In this document: one piece after another, positions 58,153 through 64,000 of the stretch
Layout of the letters: the number at the start of each line of letters is the position of its first letter
Numbering within the stretch: position 1 is the first letter of the stretch
Origin: Flavobacterium sp.
GTDB lineage: Bacteria; Bacteroidota; Bacteroidia; Flavobacteriales; Flavobacteriaceae
Length of the DNA: 64,000 bases
Assembly (NCBI RefSeq): GCF_017744675.1
Contig: NZ_JAGIAV010000005.1
Span: 1-64,000 of the forward strand
Reading direction: 5' to 3'
Notes under the pieces: model-generated
Database searches by the model: none
What the model saw: the letters and a program-made list of their open reading frames with translations, nothing else
Told to the model about the DNA's origin: nothing
Made by a program: the position numbers and the translations under genes

Positions 58153-58938
58153 ATGTTATTTTCAAAAAATATGAGCGATACTAATTTTAAGTTTTCAAAT
58201 TCGGTTATTGGACTTCCATTGTTTTTTGTCCTTTTTTTATGGATAATATATTGGCTTCAGATTCGCTTTGATTTTGATTTTTATCGCTACGGAATTTATC
58301 CTCGTGATTTTATAGGACTTCGAGGTGTTTTATTCAGTCCATTCATTCACGAAAATTTAGATCATTTATACAATAATAGTATTCCGCTTTTAATACTGTT
58401 GGCGGCAATGCAATACTTTTACCCAAAACAGACTTTCGGTGTTATTGCATACGGGATACTGCTTTCAGGATTGATTACATGGGTTGTCGGAAGAGAGAAT
58501 TTTCACATTGGAGCCAGCGGACTCATTTATGTTCTAGTTAGTTTTATTTTCTTTAAAGGTATTCAAACTAAATATTATAGATTGGTAGCATTGTCTCTTA
58601 CTGTGATTTTGCTTTATGGCGGAATGATATGGTATGTTTTTCCAGATGTAGATCAATCTATTTCTTGGGAAGGACATTTGGCAGGCCTTATTACAGGTTT
58701 TGTTTTGACTTTGTTTTATAAAGCGCCCGAATATGCCAAACCAATTGTTTACGATTGGCAACATCCAGATTTTGATCCTAGCAATGATCCTTTTATGAAA
58801 CATTTTGATGAAAACGGTAATTTTGTCCCTACTTCATATGATGATGAAGAGGAACCGATAGAATATTTTTCGTCTAGTTTTCCTGTAAATTATATTGTAA
58901 TTAAAAAGACGGAGCAAGAAGAAGAAACAGATCAATAA
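58153..58938 (+). CDS. Rhomboid-family intramembrane serine protease
   Basis: A 261-residue protein (starts at 58153 and 58171 are both possible). Six helices are predicted. The catalytic Ser is in FHIGASGLIYVLVS and the His in WEGHLAGLITGF, the serine-histidine dyad. The loop SPFIHENLDHLYNNSIPLL matches the family H-x-x-x-N region. A cytoplasmic acidic tail of about 60 residues (YDDEEEPIEYF and EQEEETDQ) follows. Substrates unknown; it cuts membrane proteins within the bilayer. Confidence 0.9.
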   Translation: MLFSKNMSDTNFKFSNSVIGLPLFFVLFLWIIYWLQIRFDFDFYRYGIYPRDFIGLRGVLFSPFIHENLDHLYNNSIPLLILLAAMQYFYPKQTFGVIAYGILLSGLITWVVGRENFHIGASGLIYVLVSFIFFKGIQTKYYRLVALSLTVILLYGGMIWYVFPDVDQSISWEGHLAGLITGFVLTLFYKAPEYAKPIVYDWQHPDFDPSNDPFMKHFDENGNFVPTSYDDEEEPIEYFSSSFPVNYIVIKKTEQEEETDQ

Positions 58939-58959
58939 TTTTCTTTGAAATAAAAGGAG

Positions 58960-58967
58960 TAAATTTG
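58960..58967 (+). promoter_or_regulatory. -7 promoter box of the exported gene at 58996
   Basis: TAAATTTG, 28 nt before the ATG. Confidence 0.5.
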
Positions 58968-58995
58968 TTAGGGTAACAATTAAATTCTGAGCATT

Positions 58996-59499
58996 ATGAA
59001 ATTGAAATTTATCGTTTTGTTTTTGTGTTTTGTTTTTAATGCGAAAGGCATTGCTCAATGTGAAATAAAAAATAGAGTGCAGGCAGATGGAAGTATGATT
59101 TATTACTTTGAGCCAGCCGTTTTTTATACTACAAAAGCGAAATCGTTGAAAATTAATATTGTTACAGACAAAGAACATTATTTTGTTGCGCTACAGCCTA
59201 CGCCTTTCCCTGATAAGAAAGAAGGGAAAAAAATTAAAGAGGATTTAATAATTCATCTTGCTGATAATAAAACGTATAACTTAGCTCATTACGATACGCA
59301 ATACAGACGCAACGATTCTATAATGCAGGTTCTTTATTTGATAGATAATAAAGATATAGAGGCATTTTCAAATTATGAAGCCGTTAGTGCTGAAATTAAT
59401 ATGCAGGGTACAGAATTTGTGCGAAGCTATAATTTTAAGCTTCATAAAAACGCTATTGTCGAACAGCTGAATTGCTTTTTGAAGAAAGAAGAGAATTAA
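58996..59499 (+). CDS. Exported protein of unknown function
   Basis: A 167-residue protein with a signal peptide (CFVFNAKGIA-Q). The mature part looks beta-rich (YYFEPAVFYTTKAKSLKINIV; EHYFVALQPTPFP), with a hydrophilic KKEGKKIKEDL loop and a basic C-terminus. I recognise no family. Probably periplasmic. It is convergent with the DUF2490 gene, whose stop is only 2 nt away. Confidence 0.7.
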   Translation: MKLKFIVLFLCFVFNAKGIAQCEIKNRVQADGSMIYYFEPAVFYTTKAKSLKINIVTDKEHYFVALQPTPFPDKKEGKKIKEDLIIHLADNKTYNLAHYDTQYRRNDSIMQVLYLIDNKDIEAFSNYEAVSAEINMQGTEFVRSYNFKLHKNAIVEQLNCFLKKEEN

Positions 59500-59501
59500 T
59501 T

Positions 59502-60305
59502 TTACTCTTCGTCTTTTGCTTCAGGATCTTTTTTAGCTTCAATTTTCTTTTGAAGGTTTCGAAGAAGATTGTTGAAAGTGATAGTAAGTGAAGCAGCATT
59601 GGTTGTTTGATTTCCGCTATTTCTCGGAAGGTATTCATTGCAATAGGTTAGTTCGACTTGAAAATCATCCGAAAATAGATAACCTGCCCCAATGTTTAAT
59701 CGATTTCGATCAAAGAAACTTTCGCCTGTTATTTTTGCTCCAGATTTAAAATAAAGTTCATCTGATGCAATTGCATATACAACACCACTTCTTAAAAATT
59801 TACTATTAAGAGGTTGGATGTATTTAATCTGCTGGCGATATCTAAAAACATTTTCGTAATCACCATCTTCATTTCTAATGTGCCGATATTCGGTACGCAT
59901 TCTTGTGCTTAAGGTATAACCCGTTTTATGAAAGTAATAAATGCCCTGAAGAGCAAAACGCCATTCAGGAGATTCGAACTGGCCGATTTCGGGAACGTCT
60001 CGATTGTTGAAATAAGCTATAAAACCTGAAAATTTCCATCTAGGAGAGAAGTAGTAATGTCCCCAACCTCTAAGGGATCTTTGAATGGTATTTTCAAATA
60101 AGTTTGGAGATGATTCTGTACTGCTGTAGGCCGCTGCTACATCTATTTCAGTAGCCCATTTTTTGCTTATAGTCTGGTTAAACTGAAACTCATTCCAAAA
60201 TTGATTGTATGTAGTATTTTGTCCGTAGCTGTTTGTAATCAGTAAAATTACAAACAGGCATCGGAATATGTTAACTTTTGATTTTGAATTAGATTTTGAA
60301 AGCAT
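59502..60305 (-). CDS. DUF2490 family outer-membrane-like protein
   Basis: A 267-residue protein with a signal peptide (LITNSYG-Q). The DUF2490 pattern is clear: FWNEFQFNQTISKKWATEIDVA, WRFALQGIYYFHKTGYTLSTRMRTEYRH, FRYRQQIKYIQPL, and a run of alternating hydrophobic strands typical of a small outer-membrane barrel. Then a charged tail (KKIEAKKDPEAKDEE). Function unknown. Confidence 0.78.
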   Translation of the reverse strand: MLSKSNSKSKVNIFRCLFVILLITNSYGQNTTYNQFWNEFQFNQTISKKWATEIDVAAAYSSTESSPNLFENTIQRSLRGWGHYYFSPRWKFSGFIAYFNNRDVPEIGQFESPEWRFALQGIYYFHKTGYTLSTRMRTEYRHIRNEDGDYENVFRYRQQIKYIQPLNSKFLRSGVVYAIASDELYFKSGAKITGESFFDRNRLNIGAGYLFSDDFQVELTYCNEYLPRNSGNQTTNAASLTITFNNLLRNLQKKIEAKKDPEAKDEE

Positions 60306-60361
60306 TAATTAAAGGTATTTAATTATTTCATTCGCATCTTAATTTCTCAATTTGTTTTTTT

Positions 60362-61096
60362 TTAGATTCTTTGTCGAACAGCTTCGTATAGAAAAGCCCC
60401 ACAGGCAACAGATACATTTAAAGATCCAATTGAACCAAACATTGGCAGCTTAGCTTTTTCGTCTACTATTTTTAAAACAGAAGGATTTATTCCTCGGTCT
60501 TCAGATCCCATAATAATAGCTAATGGTTCAGATAACGATATGTCGTATATGTTTTGATCTGTTTTTTCGGTTGCTGCTACTGTTTTGATTCCAGAACCTT
60601 GTAAGTAAAAGATAGCATCTTTTATATGTTCTACTTTGCAAATAGGCACATTGAATACGGCTCCGGCAGAAGTTTTAACAGTATCTCCGTTTACAGGAGC
60701 AGAACCTGCTTTTTGTATAATGATTCCGTTTACACCAGTACATTCTGCTGTTCTAATAATAGCACCAAAATTTCTGGCGTCTGATATCTGATCTAAGATA
60801 AGAAAAAGAGGTTTTTTGCCTGACTCTATGGTAGATTCAATCAAATGTTCTAAATCAATAAAACCAATAGGAGAGATGGTTGCTACAGCTCCTTGGTGGT
60901 TATTTGGCGTAAGACGATTTAGTTTTTCTACAGGCACATAAGAGAAATTAATGTTAGCACGTTTCATTACCTTCATTAAATCTTTCATAAGTTCACCAGA
61001 AATATCTTTCTGAATAAAAACTTTGTCTACTTCTTTCCCTGCCTGAATTGCTTCTATGATGGCTCTAATGCCAAATATTTGATGTTCTTTTTCCAT
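60362..61096 (-). CDS. rlmB: 23S rRNA (guanosine-2'-O)-methyltransferase RlmB-type
   Basis: A 244-residue SpoU/TrmH-family enzyme. It starts at MEKEHQIFGIRAIIEAI (61096); the 13-codon upstream extension crosses the -7 box. Motif 1 is LDQISDARNFGAIIRTAECTG (N...R conserved), motif 2 ANIMGSEDRGI-like (IIMGSEDRGINPSVL), and motif 3 LNVSVACGAFLYE with the N-S-A pattern. It methylates the ribose of a guanosine in 23S rRNA; the exact position (2251 in E. coli) is by family. Its mRNA is probably leaderless. Confidence 0.92.
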   Translation of the reverse strand: MEKEHQIFGIRAIIEAIQAGKEVDKVFIQKDISGELMKDLMKVMKRANINFSYVPVEKLNRLTPNNHQGAVATISPIGFIDLEHLIESTIESGKKPLFLILDQISDARNFGAIIRTAECTGVNGIIIQKAGSAPVNGDTVKTSAGAVFNVPICKVEHIKDAIFYLQGSGIKTVAATEKTDQNIYDISLSEPLAIIMGSEDRGINPSVLKIVDEKAKLPMFGSIGSLNVSVACGAFLYEAVRQRI

Positions 61097-61100
61097 TGGA

Positions 61101-61108
61101 CAAATATA
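61101..61108 (-). promoter_or_regulatory. -7 promoter box of rlmB (4 nt before ATG)
   Basis: TATATTTG on the minus strand, four bases, ATG 61096. Confidence 0.6.
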
Positions 61109-61128
61109 GGTAATATGTTTATATAAAA

Positions 61129-61156
61129 AAACCACCCCAAATTAATGGGGTGGTTT
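61129..61156 (-). terminator. Terminator of the sus-type operon
   Basis: AAACCACCCCA / TGGGGTGGTTT perfect 11-bp hairpin with T-runs, after the last lipoprotein gene. Confidence 0.9.
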
Positions 61157-61180
61157 AAATAAAATGCTATATGCAATTTT

Positions 61181-61681
61181 TTAGTGTTCGTCTTCTTTGA
61201 AACCAGTTCTCTTGTAACCTTTTATTTCATAAATAGTTCCTGGATCATCTGAGAATTCAGCTTTAAAAGAGATACCGTCAACAATATGACCTCCAGTAGT
61301 TTTAGTGTCATTTTTAGTGACTTTCCCATCTGTAACATTAACAGTGATGTTATATCCATCAACACTACTAGCTAATTTACTTCCTGCAAATGTTAATGAG
61401 CCTAGGGTTACTGGTGACTTAACTTTAAAAGTCCAAATTTTACCATGGTCATCAATCCACATTTCTTTTCCATCATCTGCTGATGTATTATAAGTAGAAA
61501 GAAGAGTATAATTAACTGCTAATTTTCCGTTAACGAATGTTTGAACATACCAGTCTCCTGCCATTGATTCCACAGATGTTCCTCCTGGATCAGTGTCTCC
61601 CACTTCATCACAAGATGCAAATGAAGCAAGTACAAATACAGCTGCAACTATACGGATTATATTTTGTTTTAATTTTTTCAT
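61181..61681 (-). CDS. Putative lipid-binding (Lipid_bd-type) lipoprotein
   Basis: A 166-residue lipoprotein (lipobox FASCDE, Cys near 24). The mature part starts SMAGDWYVQTFVNGK and continues as a beta barrel or lipocalin-like fold (TFKVKSPVTLGSLTFAG; GISFKAEFSDDPGTIYEIKGYKRTG). This corresponds to the Bacteroidetes Lipid_bd family, often the last gene of SusCD operons. Surface or outer-membrane anchored. Its partner genes are directly upstream (10-nt gap). Confidence 0.75.
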   Translation of the reverse strand: MKKLKQNIIRIVAAVFVLASFASCDEVGDTDPGGTSVESMAGDWYVQTFVNGKLAVNYTLLSTYNTSADDGKEMWIDDHGKIWTFKVKSPVTLGSLTFAGSKLASSVDGYNITVNVTDGKVTKNDTKTTGGHIVDGISFKAEFSDDPGTIYEIKGYKRTGFKEDEH

Positions 61682-61691
61682 TTTAATAATT

Positions 61692-62447
61692 TTAAAGTTG
61701 TACTTGAGTTAATGTTGATACAAAAGTATAAGTAGTTGATGCATCAGCTTCCCAAACTGTTGTAAGTACAAGTGTTTTAGTAGTAGGATCAACAGTTAAA
61801 CCTGTAATATTAGCAGATCCTCCAAATTGTTTGTTTGTTAACGGGTTGCCTGGAAAAGTAAAAGTATTTGTTGGAATATTTCCAGCAATTGTACCTCCTA
61901 AAGTGGCTGAATTGATTCCTATGCTTCTACCTAGATCATACCAGCCTCCAAAAGCATCAGAAACACCAAATGTGCCATCTGCATTTTTCCAAATATACAC
62001 ATATTTCATGTTTACTGAACTTCCCTGACTAGCACTCATCAATACACCATTTCTTTTTACTGTAGAGATATATACACCTTCAATACTGTTAACTAAATCT
62101 CCGGTTTTGTAAACAATAATTTTTCTACCTTTAGTTGCTTTGTATCCATCTTTGTTTACTGCACTGTAATTTTCAGTATACTCGTCAATTTTGTTAACGT
62201 CAAGAGTAGTACCACCTCTATATTTTCCACCTGTTAAAGCTGATGTAGTTGGTATTACAGCTCCACCTTCTGTAGATACAGCACCTGGGTCTGTGTAAGT
62301 TTGACCCAGTGGTAAAAAGTATGGATTGTCACCATTAACAGTAATAAGAGCATAATTTGTTACTTTTGAAACGTGATCAGTATCTGTTGAGCATGATGTA
62401 AGTAGCAGACTGCTAAACACCATTAATTGTATAAATATTTTTTTCAT
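61692..62447 (-). CDS. SusE-like surface lipoprotein with an immunoglobulin-like domain (DUF5011/DUF5012 type)
   Basis: A 251-residue lipoprotein (lipobox LLTSCST, Cys near 19). The N-terminal Ig-like domain, residues 30-110, has the DUF5011-type motif YFLPLGQTYTDPGAVSTEGG. A larger C-terminal beta domain follows. Such proteins sit next to SusD and help to bind the substrate at the cell surface. The gap to susD is 11 nt, to the lipid-binding gene 10 nt. Confidence 0.75.
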   Translation of the reverse strand: MKKIFIQLMVFSSLLLTSCSTDTDHVSKVTNYALITVNGDNPYFLPLGQTYTDPGAVSTEGGAVIPTTSALTGGKYRGGTTLDVNKIDEYTENYSAVNKDGYKATKGRKIIVYKTGDLVNSIEGVYISTVKRNGVLMSASQGSSVNMKYVYIWKNADGTFGVSDAFGGWYDLGRSIGINSATLGGTIAGNIPTNTFTFPGNPLTNKQFGGSANITGLTVDPTTKTLVLTTVWEADASTTYTFVSTLTQVQL

Positions 62448-62458
62448 CAGTTAGTTTT

Positions 62459-63907
62459 TTAGTTAACATCCCACCATACTGGAAGAGTTATTGCTTTTAA
62501 GGCTGGAGCATTTGGATTTCTTGATTTTACTGTATTTGGTAAAACAATTCTTTTTGGGAAGTTTTTACCAATTACACTTCTCACAGATACAGCAAAATGC
62601 CCAGGAACGTATAATTCACTCGTCTGAGGAATAGTAGTAGATGCTACTGGGAAACCAGTTCTATTTTGCTCAATGAATGATTCGTAACCATTTCCAGGAA
62701 AACTTGCGATCCATTTTTGAGTAATAATAGCCTCGATTTGTGTTGAAAGTGTACCTGCTGTAGGATATTCATATGCGCCTCCAGCAGCTAGTAAAGAATT
62801 AGGAGTAAGAGCATATTTTTTGAAATTAGCTGCAACACCTAAATCATAAGCAGATTTGGCACCAGTTCCGCCATAGTATCTAGCCAGAGCTTCTGCTTGT
62901 AAGAAATAGCTTTCTTCCGCACTCATTAAATATGCTGGAGTTGTTGGTGCTAATATTACTGTTGAAAGTCCTGTAGCATTGTTTAAGAAGTCACCTTGGT
63001 TGTTGGCTTTTCCTGCTGGAGTTCCACCATCTTCATAATATTTAGCGATACGAGGGTCAGCTTTTTGCGTTAAGTAAGAATACATTGTTGTACTAGCTTT
63101 AAGGTTTAAAGTAGTATTTAATTGTCTTCTATCTGATTCAAATAAAGGGTTACTTTTACTATCTGCATCTTCAAAGTTGTGCATTGAAGCATCTACATCT
63201 AAAAATTGTGCACCTGAGTTGATTAGTGCTCTAACTCCTGATTCAGCAAGAGTAGGATTTACTTCAGTTAATCTTAAATGAAGTTTTAATAGTAAAGAGT
63301 TACCTAATTTTGTCCATTTTGTCATGTCTCCATTGAAAATGAAATCATCTTTAGCAGGAGTATCTCCTACAGATGTGCTTAGATTTTTTGATAATGCTAG
63401 CTTTAAGTCAGCAATCATTAAATCATAAGCCTCTTTCCCGGTGTTGAATTTCGGTTGTAATATTAATGGATTGTTTGATTCAGCATAAGGAATATCATCA
63501 TACAAGTCTGTTAATACTTGAGAAGCTTGTACTTCAAGTATTGTAGCAATTAAATAGTATTTTGTATTCCCTTCAGCTAATGCTTTTGCTTTTATAACTT
63601 TAATATCGTTTAAAGCATCATACATTGCACCCCAACCAGCTTGGTAATCATTTGTTCCAATGCTGTATTGGTCTATGTCTTTGTACTGGTTTGAAGTCGT
63701 ATTTTGTGTCCAGAATTGTGACCAAAACCCTCCTATGATCGCATAGTAAGATCCTTCAGCTCCTATAACTCCTGCAATACCAGAAGGTAGAATAGTTGAG
63801 TAAGCTTGTCCTGGAGGCAATACATCCGGGTCTCTATTAATGTCAAATGTTTCGTCACATGACACTAATAAGAAAAGAGCGGTTATTAATGTTGCTATTT
63901 TTTTCAT
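62459..63907 (-). CDS. SusD/RagB-family nutrient-binding lipoprotein
   Basis: A 482-residue SusD homologue (SusD-like 2 subgroup) with a lipobox (LLVSCDETFD, Cys near 18). Helical TPR-like core blocks are visible: YDALNDIKVIKAKALAEG, DLYDDIPYAESNNPLILQP, and the C-terminal KWIASFPGNGYESFIEQNRTGFP. It binds the ligand on the cell surface and closes over the SusC channel. Ligand unknown; no carbohydrate-active enzyme is visible within the window. Confidence 0.92.
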   Translation of the reverse strand: MKKIATLITALFLLVSCDETFDINRDPDVLPPGQAYSTILPSGIAGVIGAEGSYYAIIGGFWSQFWTQNTTSNQYKDIDQYSIGTNDYQAGWGAMYDALNDIKVIKAKALAEGNTKYYLIATILEVQASQVLTDLYDDIPYAESNNPLILQPKFNTGKEAYDLMIADLKLALSKNLSTSVGDTPAKDDFIFNGDMTKWTKLGNSLLLKLHLRLTEVNPTLAESGVRALINSGAQFLDVDASMHNFEDADSKSNPLFESDRRQLNTTLNLKASTTMYSYLTQKADPRIAKYYEDGGTPAGKANNQGDFLNNATGLSTVILAPTTPAYLMSAEESYFLQAEALARYYGGTGAKSAYDLGVAANFKKYALTPNSLLAAGGAYEYPTAGTLSTQIEAIITQKWIASFPGNGYESFIEQNRTGFPVASTTIPQTSELYVPGHFAVSVRSVIGKNFPKRIVLPNTVKSRNPNAPALKAITLPVWWDVN

Positions 63908-63923
63908 TTTCCTATATTTTATT

Positions 63924-64000
63924 TTAGAATGATAATTTTAAAACTCCACCAATTGATCTTTGTGAAGGGTTAGATCCAAATTCTCCAAAATCTGAAATCA
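63924..64000 (-). CDS. SusC/RagA TonB-linked outer-membrane protein, C-terminal fragment (cut by window)
   Basis: The last 25 codons of a gene on the minus strand that continues past 64000. The readable tail is SDFGEFGSNPSQRSIGGVLK then LSF and TAA. This is the typical end of SusC proteins (GG-V-x-x-x-x-x-F, terminal Phe for barrel insertion). It is 16 nt upstream of the susD start. Too short for further comment. Confidence 0.85.
   Translation of the reverse strand, partial: ISDFGEFGSNPSQRSIGGVLKLSF

Noticed and set aside
58834..59178. 114-codon ORF antisense to the rhomboid and next gene
   Set aside because: It spans the end of one clear gene and the start of another with its own promoter; Phe/Asn-rich shadow frame.

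Overview
The window reads as chromosomal DNA from a Bacteroidetes bacterium, most likely a Flavobacterium or a close relative. The base composition is AT-rich. Many genes have the Bacteroidetes -7 promoter box TAnnTTTG and little Shine-Dalgarno sequence. The gene content fits: a SusC/SusD pair, a Gly-rich TonB with ExbB/ExbD, an S46 dipeptidyl-peptidase, a GbsR-type regulator, Mpl, and an MlaFE transporter. No insertion sequence, prophage, integrase, CRISPR array or rRNA operon was found. One tRNA gene, Val with anticodon TAC, is present.

Layout. 0.2-10.4 kb: Crp-like regulator, a solitary LpxA-type acyltransferase with an internal 18-bp tandem repeat, YdeI-like protein, EamA exporter with a possible 12-codon leader peptide, acyltransferase 3, secreted or anchored hydrolase-like proteins, an adenylate kinase paralogue and a leucine-rich repeat protein. 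10.5-16.5 kb: MerR regulator, tRNA-Val, folC, exbB-exbD, tonB and glutamate dehydrogenase. 16.6-26 kb: chalcone-isomerase-like protein, acyl-CoA dehydrogenase, M28 peptidase, SDR, SprT-like protein, mlaE-mlaF, glycosyltransferase, methyltransferase and a FabH-like ketoacyl synthase. 26-36 kb: gcvP, a UbiA-like membrane protein, a GbsR-regulated operon of three small membrane proteins, an unrecognised three-gene cluster at 32.8-34.7 kb, and a Na+/H+ antiporter. 36-46 kb: hicAB, SanA-like protein, purK-purE-M3 peptidase, a TonB-dependent receptor and a PQQ-type sugar dehydrogenase lipoprotein. 46-61 kb: a housekeeping run of hpt, adk, CorC-like protein, obg, S46 peptidase, TPR protein, mpl, radC, yjjG, rarA, rhomboid, DUF2490 protein and rlmB. 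61-64 kb: the downstream end of a susC-susD-lipoprotein-lipoprotein operon, with susC cut by the window end.

How the genes work together. ExbB, ExbD and TonB would energise outer-membrane receptors such as the TonB-dependent receptor at 42-44 kb and the SusCD system at 62-64 kb. MlaE and MlaF form the inner-membrane core of a lipid transporter. PurK and PurE catalyse successive purine steps, and Hpt and Adk add salvage and nucleotide balance. Mpl recycles cell-wall peptides.

Most notable signals. (1) An unrecognised cluster of one small and two paralogous larger proteins at 32.8-34.7 kb behind a 457-bp non-coding region. (2) A GbsR operon with two copies of the same dyad. (3) A promoter, 12-codon ORF and hairpin ahead of an EamA exporter. 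(4) An lpxA paralogue carrying two extra hexapeptides beside its catalytic His. (5) Six starts with a -7 box 4-5 nt before the ATG, suggesting leaderless mRNAs. (6) The palindrome ATGCATGCAT upstream of two acyl-thioester genes. (7) Several families of dispersed intergenic hairpins, including a structured element with conserved ends and a variable central hairpin.
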